From: Methanosaeta sp. PtaU1.Bin112 | Lineage (GTDB): Archaea > Halobacteriota > Methanosarcinia > Methanotrichales > Methanotrichaceae | NCBI GenBank assembly: GCA_002067705.1 | Contig: MVRL01000148.1 | Coordinates: forward strand, 1 to 64,000 | Direction: 5' to 3' | Length of the DNA: 64,000 nt | Part shown: one piece after another, positions 1 to 9,000 of the stretch | Position numbering within the stretch: the first letter of the stretch is position 1 | Layout: each line of letters begins with the position of its first letter | Position numbers and translations under genes: made by a program | The notes under the pieces: generated by a model | Told to the model about the DNA's origin: nothing | Databases searched by the model: none | Seen by the model: only the letters and a program-made list of their open reading frames with translations

Positions 1-45
1 GATTAATCAGATTATTATAGAACAAACAGATGAAGGCTGATTTGT

Positions 46-225
46 TTATCGCCCGCCCCAGCGAGCAGCCCGCAGAATGTGGCCATCTTGGGGGTCGTTA
101 ATATCCAGCCAGTACCGCCCCAGCATGTCGATCTTGAAGGCGATCTCCCGGATCTCCTGAATAAATTCCCGAGGCATCCCGGCCCGCCGAAGGTGAGTTG
201 TGAACCAATGGCGGCAGCAGTACGC
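46..225 (-). pseudogene. C-terminal fragment of a tyrosine recombinase/integrase
   Basis: The minus strand from about 225 down to a stop at 46-48 encodes a short piece containing RHWFTTHLRRAGMPREFIQ. This matches the R-box (HxxRHxxxTxL, then GMPREFIQ) of archaeal phage-type tyrosine recombinases. An in-frame stop lies immediately upstream (226-228), there is no start codon, and the segment after the R-box does not show the usual catalytic-tyrosine tail. It is therefore a decayed fragment. The R-box is seen directly; the family call is inference from a short stretch. Confidence 0.45.
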
Positions 226-330
226 TTAGCCAAAAAGCATCTCAGAAATGCACAAGTGCATTAACATTTGGTACTGTGCATTTTCCGTGCATTTTCTTTG
301 CCCTCTCGCCAAGCTTTCTGTAGGTGGATG

Positions 331-688
331 CTACAGGTGATTCAAAACAAGCAAATCATCCAGCCGGAAGGTCCGGCTTGCCTGGTTCTCCTCCACTACC
401 AGCCGCACGAAATCCCGGTTTACTTTCCCTCTATGCCTCTAGCGGTGCGTTCCATGATTCCGGCTCTCTTGAAGGCATCCGCAAGAGAGGGATTGCGTGG
501 TCTCGGAGGTGTGACCGGCAGGTTATCCAGCCGGACGCCTTCAGGAAAGCCGCCCGGATTGAAGATCTCAATCCTCCTCATGCCATTGCACATGCACAGC
601 CCCAGTCTGGGGTAATCGCGGTGAATCAGGGCATTAGCCAGACCTTCACGAAAAGCCTCTCTCCGAAAGTTTTTTCTGCTTTACACTC
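331..688 (-). pseudogene. Broken RecG-like / AlbA-HATPase_c_4 domain protein
   Basis: Minus-strand translation gives EAFREGLANALIHRDY, then IEIFNPGGFPEGV and a stretch with PPRPRNPSLADAFKRAGIMER. This is the C-terminal ATPase-like region of the putative transcriptional regulator/RecG-like family (AlbA_2 plus HATPase_c_4). The frame breaks near 437-445: a stop follows GIEGK, and the sequence continues in another frame (VNRDFVRLVVEENQ) to a stop at 331-333. There is no N-terminal DNA-binding domain and no start codon. It lies next to the integrase fragment, so both are probably remnants of one degraded mobile region. Confidence 0.5.
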
Positions 689-761
689 TTTATAATATCA
701 CTATGATTGCCTCAAAGCGCATAGCTTCATTGCTAAGTCTAAGCGAATCCGAGGTATTCTC

Positions 762-1436
762 ATGAAATTATCATGGCCGATTCAGGTTGGGCTCATCCTT
801 TTTGTGCTTTTATTCTTATGGACGCTTTATGGGGTGATTATTTCCATGTCGGTATCTGAAGCAAGTTACCAGGTCCTGGAGACCTTAGAGAATGGAGTAG
901 AAATCAGGGCCTATCCCGAGGAGATCTGGGCGACCACAGTTGCAGAGAATCAGAACGATGCCTTTAGCCCATTGTTCAGATACATCTCCGGAGACAACGA
1001 AAGGAGCGAAAAGATCGAGATGACGGCACCGGTGGTTACGCCAGCGCCGCAACCGGCCAAGACAAAAACCACTAAGGGTGAAAAGATCGAGATGACTGCG
1101 CCTGTGGTGACAATGAATAATGAAAAGGGTCAATTCATGGCGTTTATTATGCCGGAGCGATTCGATATCCATAGCATTCCCAGGCCTTCATCAAGCAATG
1201 TCAAGATCCAATTAGTTGAACCAAGAAAGCTGGCTACGATAAGATTCTCCGGTTACATGACCGAGGGAAATTATGAAAAGAATCTGGATCTATTGAGCAA
1301 GACGCTGGATGTTCGGGGGATCTCGACCGAGGGAGAGCCGCTATTGATGCAGTATAACGATCCATGGACTCCACCATTCTCTCGCAGAAACGAGATTGCA
1401 TTGCAGATAATCAATGATATAGCTGCAGATAAATAA
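762..1436 (+). CDS. SOUL family heme-binding protein
   Basis: The 224-residue protein has one N-terminal membrane segment (residues about 6-28, hydrophobic with VLLFLWTLYGVII), then a SOUL domain with the core motif KIEMTAPVV twice (residues about 86 and 109), FIMPERF near 129 and a C-terminal YNDPWTPPF motif. The family includes heme- and tetrapyrrole-binding proteins of uncertain physiological role. Here it is probably membrane-anchored. The doubled KIEMTAPVV element is common in bacterial and archaeal members, so it is not an anomaly. A TATA-like sequence lies near 689-696. The gene stands alone between the decayed region and a convergent gene. Confidence 0.85.
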   Translation: MKLSWPIQVGLILFVLLFLWTLYGVIISMSVSEASYQVLETLENGVEIRAYPEEIWATTVAENQNDAFSPLFRYISGDNERSEKIEMTAPVVTPAPQPAKTKTTKGEKIEMTAPVVTMNNEKGQFMAFIMPERFDIHSIPRPSSSNVKIQLVEPRKLATIRFSGYMTEGNYEKNLDLLSKTLDVRGISTEGEPLLMQYNDPWTPPFSRRNEIALQIINDIAADK

Positions 1437-1471
1437 CATGGAAAAATCTTGAAGTGGCCGGAGACCAGTAG

Positions 1472-2650
1472 CTAATTTTTTTGAAGAGCTCTTTTCTCGA
1501 TGGTGACTATGCCCTGGTAGCCATCAACGGTCAAGATATCTCCGGTCTCAATCAGCTCGACCGCCTCTGGAACGCCGGTCACGCAGGGAATGGCATACTC
1601 CCGGGCAATGATGGCTCCGTGAATCAGCATTCCGCCCCGCCTCTCCACGATAGTCGAGCAGAGCGGCACTGCGAAGGTCATATTTGGATCCACTGCATCG
1701 CATACCAGCACCTCACCCGCCTTGAAGGAGAACAGATCGGCCGGGTCTTTCACCACTCTGGCTGCACCGCTGCCTATACCCATGCTTGCAGGCTGGCCCA
1801 CCAACTGTCTGGGGGCAACTTTGGCCGGTCTGCTATCTCCATCTTTATCTTTCTTTGGAATATATCCCGGATCTTTCAGCGCCTTTACGATCTCTTTTCG
1901 GGAGGTCTTGTATTTCAGCCCCAACCGTCTCAATCCCTCCTGTTCCGCCTCGGATACATTAGCTTCTATCTGCCCCAAATAGATATTATCGTCATCCCTT
2001 AGACGGTAGCTGGCTCTGGCCAGATCGAGCATTTCAACTGCTTTGGCTCTTTGCTCTTCCGGAAAACTGGCCAGGAAGGACTCTTCTCTAATTGCAGAAG
2101 AACTTGTGTCCATGTACTTCTTCTGAGGAGAGGGATTTTTTGCCATTTCCTGGATAAGATCGATCAAGCCTTCACGAGCGGAAAGAACGCTTTTATAGGT
2201 ACCGGCGTACTTATCCATGAATTCATCCAATAAGCCCTGCAGATCATCATCTCTTCCTGACCGCAGCCGCTTTGCCATCTCTTCTAATAGTCTGTTCCTC
2301 TGCAGGCTCAGCATGTCGCCTCTTGCCAGAAGATCCATGAACTCAAAAGGATCCCTGGGTTTCATAACATCGTTATAGACCTGAGCGAAGAGCCTCACTC
2401 CATGGGCAAAGGGGATGAACTCTTCCCAGTAAATATCGTGCCATTTCTGATATACTCCGGCACGAAATTCTATCTCCCCAGCTAGATTTGCATTGCTCAG
2501 TCCTGATAGCTCCTTTTCCATTCCGGCTGCCTTGGTCATGCCGGGAATATGTTCCTTCTCAATTTTTCTTCTTGATACAGTCCTGATGCCTTGATGCAGC
2601 TGAATATACAGTAACTGCGCCCTTTTTTTAAACTCTTTTTCCGATGGCAA
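1472..2650 (-). CDS. PEP-utilizing-enzyme mobile-domain protein
   Basis: The 392-residue protein has a C-terminal swivelling PEP-utiliser domain (about residues 285-385). It contains GGMLIHGAIIAREYAIPCV, whose His is the phosphohistidine residue in PEP synthase, PPDK and rifampicin phosphotransferase. The N-terminal 250 residues are mainly helical and show neither an ATP-grasp domain nor the PEP-binding barrel. It is thus not a complete PEP synthase. It could act with a separate ATP-grasp subunit or as a stand-alone phosphocarrier, but no such partner lies next to it. The start is the ATG at 2650. Specific function unknown. Confidence 0.75.
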   Translation of the reverse strand: MPSEKEFKKRAQLLYIQLHQGIRTVSRRKIEKEHIPGMTKAAGMEKELSGLSNANLAGEIEFRAGVYQKWHDIYWEEFIPFAHGVRLFAQVYNDVMKPRDPFEFMDLLARGDMLSLQRNRLLEEMAKRLRSGRDDDLQGLLDEFMDKYAGTYKSVLSAREGLIDLIQEMAKNPSPQKKYMDTSSSAIREESFLASFPEEQRAKAVEMLDLARASYRLRDDDNIYLGQIEANVSEAEQEGLRRLGLKYKTSRKEIVKALKDPGYIPKKDKDGDSRPAKVAPRQLVGQPASMGIGSGAARVVKDPADLFSFKAGEVLVCDAVDPNMTFAVPLCSTIVERRGGMLIHGAIIAREYAIPCVTGVPEAVELIETGDILTVDGYQGIVTIEKRALQKN

Positions 2651-2867
2651 CTTAGACTATCTCCTCAACACCATCTTAAGCAACTATCCTCTTTTGCCTA
2701 TTTAACTTATCTTTTATGGTCCAGGAAATTTCCGTTCATGAATTCGGGTAAGGAGTGCTATCGATACAAGAAAGCCTGATGCCGTAGCGAATCCTCAGGT
2801 TATTTGAGAAACACCCCTTGCGAATCAGCGACAATTATTATAGAGAGCGGCTCCACAGTATATCCTC

Positions 2868-3887
2868 ATGAGATCATTCGCCAGGCCTAAGGTGGTGTTG
2901 AGCAGGTGCATCGAATTTGCTAAATGCCGATATGACGGCAGCATGATTCCCAGCGACTTTGTCAAGGCGTTAGAGCCTCATGTGGACTTCCTCCCGGTCT
3001 GCGCGGAGATGGAGATAGGCCTGGGAGTGCCCAGAGACTCCATAAGGATCGTATCGATTAATGGAGAACATAGGCTGGTCCAGCCGGCCACTGGCCTGGA
3101 TGTAACTGACAAAATGAGGGACTTTTCAAGCAGTTTCCTGGCTTCTTTGCAGGAGGTGGACGGATTCATCCTCAAGTACCGCTCTCCTTCCTGCGGCATG
3201 AAGGATATCAAGGTCTATTCAGGCTCTGCAAAGTCAACAGCCGTATCCAAGACGGCGGGCTTCTTCGGAGGAGCCGTGGTCAAGACCTTTCCCGATCTGG
3301 CAATCGAGGACGAAGGCAGGCTCCGAAATTTCAACATCAGAGAGCACTTCCTGACCAAGCTTTATGCTCTGGCCAGCTTCAGAGAAATGCAGAAACACGG
3401 AACGGTCTCGGATCTAATCCAATTCCATACCGAAAATAAGCTGCTTCTTGCCGCTCATAGCCAGAAGGAGGTCAAGATCTTGGGAAATATAGTGGCCAAC
3501 CGAGAGAGCCAGAATTTTGCGGATCAAGCCCGATTGTATCGAATGCATCTGGGGGAAGCCCTCAAGAGGCCTCCCCGATATACCTCCAAAGCAAATGTGC
3601 TCAATCATTCTCTTGGATACTTCTCCGAGGAGCTGTCTATTGACGAAAAGGCCAATTTTCTCAGGAACATAGAGCGATTTAAGGAGAGAAGACTTCCTTT
3701 CAGTGCCCTTCTGGCCGTATTGCAGAGCTGGATAGCTCGTTTTAGGGTGGAGTACTTGAGGAATCAGACCCTTTTCGAGCCTTTTCCTGAGGAGCTTATT
3801 GAGCTGTGCCGGGACACTCAATGCGAATGGTCTGGCTCTGAGCTTTTTGAAGGAAGAGAGGCCGCCAGAGGGATTCGAAGATCATGA
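2868..3887 (+). CDS. DUF523-DUF1722 (YbgA-type) protein
   Basis: This 339-residue protein fuses two domains. Residues about 8-160 are DUF523, with conserved cysteines in [26 protein letters not shown] and SPSCGMKD, which could bind a metal or Fe-S cluster. Residues about 200-320 are DUF1722/YbgA, with [17 protein letters not shown]. In bacteria this fusion often lies beside photolyase genes. Here its last four bases (ATGA) overlap the start of the UV-damage endonuclease gene, so the two are one translationally coupled unit and a role in DNA-damage response is a reasonable inference. Biochemical activity is not established. Confidence 0.85.
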   Translation: MRSFARPKVVLSRCIEFAKCRYDGSMIPSDFVKALEPHVDFLPVCAEMEIGLGVPRDSIRIVSINGEHRLVQPATGLDVTDKMRDFSSSFLASLQEVDGFILKYRSPSCGMKDIKVYSGSAKSTAVSKTAGFFGGAVVKTFPDLAIEDEGRLRNFNIREHFLTKLYALASFREMQKHGTVSDLIQFHTENKLLLAAHSQKEVKILGNIVANRESQNFADQARLYRMHLGEALKRPPRYTSKANVLNHSLGYFSEELSIDEKANFLRNIERFKERRLPFSALLAVLQSWIARFRVEYLRNQTLFEPFPEELIELCRDTQCEWSGSELFEGREAARGIRRS

Positions 3888-4765
3888 AGATCGGATATCC
3901 TACCATCGCCTTGGGCTTGGGATGCACGCCCAGTCATACCTTTCGTCTCGCATCTTATTCGGAGGAGAGGCTCATCAAGACTGTCACCAAAAACCTGGAT
4001 TGCCTGGAAAAGATCCTGCAATATAATCTGGATAACGATTTCCTGTTCTTTCGCATAAGCTCGGACATTGTTCCATTCGCATCGCATCCTATCTGCAAAT
4101 TTGACTGGACACATTATTTTGCAGCCCGCCTGGCGGATCTGGGGCAATTCATAAGAGATAATGAATTTAGAATATCCATGCACCCGGACCAGTTTATTGT
4201 GCTCAATTCTCCAGACCAGAAGATTGTGGAAAGATGCATCGCAGAGCTTGAATATCATGGCAAGCTGCTGGGTGCCATGGATCTGGACCCAAGTGCAAAA
4301 ATTCAGATTCATGTGGGCGGCGTCTATGGAGATAAGAAGGCTGCATCTTCTCGATTCATCTCCAATTACAAAAGGCTTCCATTAGCCGTAAAAAGAAGAC
4401 TTGTGATTGAGAATGATGATAGGCTTTATAGTATTAGTGATTGTCTGAAAATTAATATTATCACCAAAATTCCAATAGTTTTCGATACACTTCATCATGA
4501 ATGCCACCCTAGTGGAGAAACCCTTAGAGAGGCACTCGAAGAGATAAATAAGACATGGCGCGATTCTGACGGAATTGCCATGGTGGACTACAGCAGCCAG
4601 GCTCCGGGGCAGAAGGCTGGAAAGCATGCAAGGTCCATTGATGCGAACAACTTCAAGAAGTTCATTGAAGACACAGAGGGACTGGACTTCGACATAATGC
4701 TTGAAATAAAAGACAAAGAGATGAGCACATCCATTGCTCACCAAATTATGAGAGAATACAGATAA
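3884..4765 (+). CDS. uvsE: UV damage endonuclease UvsE/UVDE
   Basis: The 293-residue TIM-barrel endonuclease nicks DNA 5' of UV photoproducts and other lesions, starting alternative excision repair. Recognisable family segments are [13 protein letters not shown] at the N-terminus, [15 protein letters not shown] (about 50-64), RISMHPDQF (about 97-105), [10 protein letters not shown] (about 146-155), LVIENDD (about 175-181) and FDTLHHE (about 202-208). These contain the His, Glu and Asp metal ligands of the tri-manganese site. Length is normal for the family. It starts inside the stop of the DUF523-DUF1722 gene (ATGA), showing co-expression. Confidence 0.92.
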   Translation: MKIGYPTIALGLGCTPSHTFRLASYSEERLIKTVTKNLDCLEKILQYNLDNDFLFFRISSDIVPFASHPICKFDWTHYFAARLADLGQFIRDNEFRISMHPDQFIVLNSPDQKIVERCIAELEYHGKLLGAMDLDPSAKIQIHVGGVYGDKKAASSRFISNYKRLPLAVKRRLVIENDDRLYSISDCLKINIITKIPIVFDTLHHECHPSGETLREALEEINKTWRDSDGIAMVDYSSQAPGQKAGKHARSIDANNFKKFIEDTEGLDFDIMLEIKDKEMSTSIAHQIMREYR

Positions 4766-4940
4766 AATTTATCAGAGGCTCTGGGATAATCCCTATTTTT
4801 GTGACTACAAGAGCTCTCCAATTCCATCCCTCTACAGGGAAAGTTCTCAAATAAACTTAATTCTACTATTAATATCTCGCTTAGTATCCCAAAGATATAA
4901 ATCTTGCTAAGGTACTATATTGTATTAAAAGGTGGAAATT

Positions 4941-5222
4941 ATGGCCGGAACACTCGATGATTACAAGAGGCTTTTCCGAGAGGCAACTGTCTCGGACCAG
5001 ATGAAGCTGTTTCAGCTTCACATAGTCATTTATCTGGCGGTGAACATTATCTGGCTGGCATTGAATATGATAGGTACAATTAAGATTGATCCGTCCTGGG
5101 CTATATATTATTCGCCCGTAGGATGGGGTCTTCTGATAATCGTTCACTATTGGTTCTATGTGCGTGGTGCTGAGAACCTATGCAGGCTCAGGGAGGAGAA
5201 AGTAGAGTCAAAGATGAGGTAG
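4941..5222 (+). CDS. 2TM domain-containing small membrane protein
   Basis: A 93-residue protein with two predicted membrane segments (about residues 25-47 and 58-78) and charged termini, as in the 2TM domain family. The ATG at 4941 is preferred over an in-frame GTG at 4932, because AAAGGTGG (4928-4935) is a ribosome binding site with about 5 bases spacing to the ATG. Its 3' end is 29 bases from wrbA on the same strand, so they may be co-transcribed. Function unknown; family members sometimes sit in sensory proteins, but no sensor domain is present here. Confidence 0.75.
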   Translation: MAGTLDDYKRLFREATVSDQMKLFQLHIVIYLAVNIIWLALNMIGTIKIDPSWAIYYSPVGWGLLIIVHYWFYVRGAENLCRLREEKVESKMR

Positions 5223-5251
5223 TCTCATAACACCATCTGAGAGGTTAATTT

Positions 5252-5863
5252 ATGAATGTCTTGATAGCACATTACTCAATGCTAGGACATACTAATCGCC
5301 TGGCTGAAGCTATTATGCAGGGAGCAAAAGGCGAAGGTGCAACAGTATTTCTGATGCGCATTCCGGAGATACTGACAGAGGAGGATATTAAGCAAAGGGC
5401 CATCTCCGAATTTCAGAAATCATTCAAAGAAATCCCCATCTGCACCCAGGATAGCCTGATAGAAGCTGACGCAATTATTCTCGGCGCGCCCACATATTTG
5501 GGCAATATGTGCGCTCAGATGCAGTATTTCCTCAATTCTCTGGGAAAGCTGTGGAGAGATGGCGCCTTGGTGGGAAAGGTAGGCAGCGCCTTTACCAGCT
5601 CTGGCTCGCAGCACGGCGGACAAGAGGCCGCCCTTCTCAGCGTGCATACGACTATGCTCCATCTGGGAATGATTGTGGTCGGTCTTCCATATACCTTCAA
5701 AGGCCAGCTGCGCATTGATGAGATAACGGGAGGAACGCCTTATGGAGCCACAACGATAGCTGGCCAAAAGGGAGAGCGCATGCCAAGCGAAAACGAGTTG
5801 GCAGCGGCGAGATTCCAGGGGAAGCATGTGGCATCTATTGCTGCCAAATTAGGAAAGAAATGA
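5252..5863 (+). CDS. wrbA: NAD(P)H:quinone oxidoreductase, WrbA type flavodoxin
   Basis: The 203-residue flavodoxin-fold protein has the FMN phosphate loop near the N-terminus (AHYSMLGHTNRLAEAI), GAPTYLGNM (about 73-81), and the WrbA signature GSQHGGQEAALLS followed by GGTPYGATTIAG. WrbA proteins are tetrameric FMN enzymes that reduce quinones by two electrons, limiting oxidative damage. They occur widely in methanogens. The start has GAGAGG about 7 bases upstream. It follows the 2TM gene closely. Confidence 0.93.
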   Translation: MNVLIAHYSMLGHTNRLAEAIMQGAKGEGATVFLMRIPEILTEEDIKQRAISEFQKSFKEIPICTQDSLIEADAIILGAPTYLGNMCAQMQYFLNSLGKLWRDGALVGKVGSAFTSSGSQHGGQEAALLSVHTTMLHLGMIVVGLPYTFKGQLRIDEITGGTPYGATTIAGQKGERMPSENELAAARFQGKHVASIAAKLGKK

Positions 5864-5925
5864 ATAAGCAACGGATATGGCAAGGCAAGGACCCCTATCT
5901 GGCAAATCCAAGTTGTGATAAAACG

Positions 5926-6417
5926 TTATGGTCCTCCTGAATGCTTCAAACCCAATATATCCCCAACATTGACACCTGCCAACTTCCAGACACTGTTGCG
6001 CTCCTCGGTAAGCAAAACATCAAATGGCTCATCTGGTGAATGCCCCAAAGCAGATAGCACATTTGATGATAGATTTTTCTTTTTAATCATTTCCACGAAC
6101 TTCTGCCTTACAATGTTCTTGATTCCTTGATCTTGCACCTCTTCAAGGCGACCCGATAAGGCGACAAAGGCAAAATTGGAGAGGTCGGGAGTATACTTTT
6201 CAACCTCAACCGTTACAGAAGGATTTTGTTTGAAGTGCTGTATTTTTTTCCCATACTTTGTGGATAGAAAGTACATGAATTTGCCATCGAAGATGTATAA
6301 GAATGGAGCGATATAAGGATGACTTTCTCCTTTGAAGGCTATGCGACAAATGTACTCCTCATTTATTAGCGTGTCATACTCCGACTTTTCCATTGAGGGC
6401 ATTTTAAAAATTATCAT
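5926..6417 (-). CDS. Pyridoxamine 5'-phosphate oxidase-fold protein (NimA-like)
   Basis: The 163-residue split-barrel flavin-binding protein shows the family pattern: helix with EYDTLINEEYICRIAF, strand with HPYIAPFLYIFDGKFMYFLSTKYGKKIQHF and VTVEVEKY. It resembles the NimA/PPOX-putative group, which bind FMN or F420 and reduce or sense small electrophiles. It is convergent with wrbA. Substrate unknown. The start has no strong ribosome binding site, as is common in archaea. Confidence 0.8.
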   Translation of the reverse strand: MIIFKMPSMEKSEYDTLINEEYICRIAFKGESHPYIAPFLYIFDGKFMYFLSTKYGKKIQHFKQNPSVTVEVEKYTPDLSNFAFVALSGRLEEVQDQGIKNIVRQKFVEMIKKKNLSSNVLSALGHSPDEPFDVLLTEERNSVWKLAGVNVGDILGLKHSGGP

Positions 6418-6745
6418 GAGATCACCATTTACATGCTGAAGCGAATTTCATACACCAACGATCTTGATAGAATTATTCATTTTATCGAAGAATCCTTTTC
6501 TAAACTCATTTGCATATTAACACATTACGATCTCTAAGGATATAAATTCATTCAGACTCAATATATTTTTAGATAAATGAAAAATAACCGCTTCGTATAT
6601 GCATCTGTGATTATTGTTTTTTTACAAATCTAGAGAGGATAGGCGTCATTGGCTTTGTGGAGGACTCTTTTCCGTTGCCCTTGCTTTTTTAATATAATTC
6701 TCGTTAAGCCAGCTATAGACAACGCCTGGACTTTGTCCAGTGCCT
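6418..6745. other. AT-rich intergenic region
   Basis: No gene is supported in this 328-base stretch between two minus-strand genes. It is AT-rich and contains TATA-like elements (for example ATATAAAT near 6539-6546), compatible with a promoter for the PPOX-fold gene. A short hairpin lies at its right edge. Confidence 0.5.
6726..6740 (-). terminator. Short hairpin at the 3' end of the deaminase gene
   Basis: CTGGAC (6726-6731) and GTCCAG (6735-6740) form a perfect 6-bp stem with a TTT loop, six bases beyond the stop codon of the minus-strand deaminase gene. The position suggests transcript end or stability control. There is no long U-run after it, so the call is tentative. Confidence 0.35.
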
Positions 6746-7249
6746 TTATGGATATGCACTAGTATTATCACTTAACGATTTTGACTTAACACCAGATGGC
6801 ATCAGAAGATCAGGATTTAGCTCTGATAGGAACTCATTCCAAAGCGTTCGATTCTCGCTTATATATCTCTCCATCAGTTCCCTGCACTCCTTCATGTCTA
6901 AGTTTACCACCTCTATACCATGAGATTCCATGAAATCACTGGCTTCTGGTGCGCTATTGGATTCTCCAACTACGACCTTTTTTATGCCGAACTGGACGAT
7001 CGCCCCGGCACAAAGATAGCAGGGCATGAGCGTGGAATATAGGATCGTATTGTGGTAGCCGCCCGTGAGCCTGGCATTGCGGAGACAATCAATCTCCGCA
7101 TGCATGAGTTGATCTCCCTGTTGCACTCTCTTGTTTCGTCCTCTTCCTATTATCTTACCGTCCTCGACCAATACAGCGCCTATGGGAACTCCACCCTCTT
7201 TCAATCCCTTAAGGGCTTCTTCTATCGCCGCACGCATGATGATATCCAT
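6746..7249 (-). CDS. Nucleoside/cytosine deaminase, yeast FCY1-like
   Basis: The 167-residue zinc deaminase has HAEIDCLRNA (about 51-60), in which His is a zinc ligand and Glu the catalytic acid/base, and MPCYLCAGAI (about 74-83) with two cysteine ligands. The downstream part (IKKVVVGES, SHGIEVVNLD, RELMERYISENRTLW) follows the fungal cytosine deaminase pattern more closely than tRNA adenosine deaminases. Likely role is salvage deamination of cytosine or a related base or nucleoside. A TATA-like sequence lies about 27 bases upstream of the ATG, so the transcript may have almost no leader. Confidence 0.85.
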   Translation of the reverse strand: MDIIMRAAIEEALKGLKEGGVPIGAVLVEDGKIIGRGRNKRVQQGDQLMHAEIDCLRNARLTGGYHNTILYSTLMPCYLCAGAIVQFGIKKVVVGESNSAPEASDFMESHGIEVVNLDMKECRELMERYISENRTLWNEFLSELNPDLLMPSGVKSKSLSDNTSAYP

Positions 7250-7270
7250 AATATCCAGTGGCCTATTGTT

Positions 7271-7281
7271 ATTACATAATA
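7271..7281 (-). promoter_or_regulatory. TATA-like promoter element of the deaminase gene
   Basis: ATATATAAATT on the plus strand reads AATTTATATAT on the minus strand, 22-32 bases upstream of the deaminase ATG. This is the distance expected for a leaderless or nearly leaderless archaeal transcript. Confidence 0.4.
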
Positions 7282-7367
7282 TATAAATTGCTGCGCGAGG
7301 GTTCCTATAAACTATCGCCTCTAAAAAGTATCGGATTGTATATATACTAATTATACTATAGATTGTT

Positions 7368-7842
7368 ATGAATTCTTTTGTAGGATGGGCATTAAAACAG
7401 GAAAAGAGAAAAAGAAAATGCCTGAAAATCGGCTACTACAGATATCCAATCTGCTCGATTGGACTCCAATCCGGAAGCTTCTCGATGAAATGTATAAAAA
7501 ATAAAACCGATAGAGGTGGACGGCCCAACTTCGACGCCATTGCTATGTTCAGGATTCTTATACTTCAGCAATGGTATGGCCTGAGCGATCTTGAAGCTGA
7601 TCGACAGATATCCGATCGTTTCTCATTTATGGAATTTCTCGGCTACCCTGATCTACTCGATTATAATCAAACTGAGAGCACCTGGCGAACGTCCATATGG
7701 GGTTCTCAAACGAGTATTCAATTCGGGAAGAGTTCTTGTCACTACTGTTCAGAGAGCTGGCATTAAGATGATGGCGGAGGCATTTGCTATTAACCTATAT
7801 CCGTTCTGCACACTGAAAAAAAGCAAATATTATCTAGGATGA
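7368..7842 (+). pseudogene. Degraded IS5-type transposase
   Basis: Three reading frames hold pieces of one transposase. Around 7415-7500 a frame reads LLQISNLLDWTPIRKLLDEM. Then KTDRGGRPNFDAIAMFRILI and GLSDLEADRQISDRFSFMEF (7503-7660) give the DUF772 N-terminal region typical of IS5. After about 7680 another frame gives LRAPGERPYGVLKRVFNSGR and KMMAEAFAINLYPFCTLKK, the C-terminal end of the same family. The catalytic DDE core between them is missing, so an internal deletion plus frameshifts has killed it. Terminal inverted repeats were not found by eye. Confidence 0.8.
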
Positions 7843-8054
7843 GCGGATGCTATCGAGAAAGCGATGGAAAAAAATATAGCTAAGCAGATTTAACATCTCA
7901 ATGGCAGAAAAAGAAGAATCATCTACTGATACTCAGATTTAATAGGGATTTAGCAGGTTACTAGGAATGCTCATCCATCTTACGAAAAAGAAAAGCTGAT
8001 ATAAAGAAACAAGGATAGCGAAGGCATTAACAGTCTCATGCGGATGTTTTGAAT

Positions 8055-8663
8055 ATGGATTCATCAAGGTCGAGTAAAGCACTCCTTGTGGTTGATGTAC
8101 AAAACGACTTCTGCCCAGGCGGCGCTCTGGGCATCCGCGATGGTAGCCGGATCATCCCCGTTCTTAACAGGTACATCGATTTTTTTACCAAGGAAAGATT
8201 GCCGGTCATTGTGACCCGGGACTGGCATCCCGAAATCACCAGGCATTTCCAGCAATTCGGCGGAGTCTGGCCGGTCCATTGCGTTCAGGATAGCTTTGGC
8301 GCCCAGTTTCATCCTGAGCTAAAGCTTCCCGAGGGAGTACTGGTAATGTCCAAGGGCATGGACCCGGAGGAGGACAGCTATTCGGCCTTCCAGGCCACGG
8401 ACTCTAGCGAAATCTTGTTGGCGGACTTGCTGAAGGGCCTTGGAGTTGCCCGGATTTACATCGGCGGGCTGGCTACCGATTATTGCGTGAAGTATTCCGC
8501 ACTGGATGCCCTCAAGATGGGACTGGACGTTCACATTCTGAATGACGCCATCGCCGGGGTGAACCTGCAGCCCGAGGACTCCAGCCTGGCGATGGAGGAA
8601 ATGGTCAGAAGCGGAGCTAAAAAAATGTATCTGAAGATTTTTTTGGATATGAGTGAGCGATAG
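8055..8663 (+). CDS. pncA: Nicotinamidase (isochorismatase family)
   Basis: The protein of about 202 residues converts nicotinamide to nicotinate for NAD salvage. The catalytic triad is visible: Asp in LLVVDVQNDFCPGG (about 10-23), Lys in VMSKGMDPEEDSYSAF (near 99), Cys in GGLATDYCVKYSALDAL (near 141). The metal site is TRDWHPE (about 55-61). The ATG at 8055 is chosen over an in-frame TTG at 8049. Length is typical. A T-rich stretch just after the stop (8671-8679) may end the transcript. Confidence 0.93.
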   Translation: MDSSRSSKALLVVDVQNDFCPGGALGIRDGSRIIPVLNRYIDFFTKERLPVIVTRDWHPEITRHFQQFGGVWPVHCVQDSFGAQFHPELKLPEGVLVMSKGMDPEEDSYSAFQATDSSEILLADLLKGLGVARIYIGGLATDYCVKYSALDALKMGLDVHILNDAIAGVNLQPEDSSLAMEEMVRSGAKKMYLKIFLDMSER

Positions 8664-8970
8664 AACGTTTTCTTTTGACAGCTCTTCATTAGATCTCGTC
8701 CCGTCCTCACGCTTTCGAGCACATCCGGCCTTGCCGCCATCATCGTCTCCGCGCCCTCTCAGGCAGCCTCAGTGCCGTCCACCGGGCCTTCGTTCATAGC
8801 ATCAATAGGATCTCGTAGACAACAAAGCTCATGGGCTTTCCTTGCAGTTTCAAAATCCGCTCTGGGGCGTACATACCAAGTTTTTGCATCTGGATCTGCT
8901 TGCATGATCTACCATCTCATGGCTCTTTTTCTCGATGCCGTACATACACATTCGACATTAAATGCAGAAA
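8664..8970. other. Intergenic region without a supported gene
   Basis: About 300 bases between pncA and the repeat protein. Short open frames here lack ribosome binding sites and family-like sequence. The only recognisable element is the TATA box at its right end. Confidence 0.5.
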
Positions 8971-8971
8971 A

Positions 8972-8978
8972 TATAAAT
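8972..8978 (+). promoter_or_regulatory. TATA box for the propeller-like repeat protein
   Basis: TATAAAT lies 23-29 bases before the ATG at 9001. With the usual archaeal spacing the transcript would start at or next to the ATG, giving a leaderless mRNA. No ribosome binding site precedes the ATG, which agrees. Confidence 0.55.
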
Positions 8979-9000
8979 AGTAACAATTCTTATTATTATT

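Noticed and set aside
1000-1120. Doubled KIEMTAPVV motif in the SOUL protein as a novel duplication
   Set aside because: The same doubling is common in prokaryotic members of the family.
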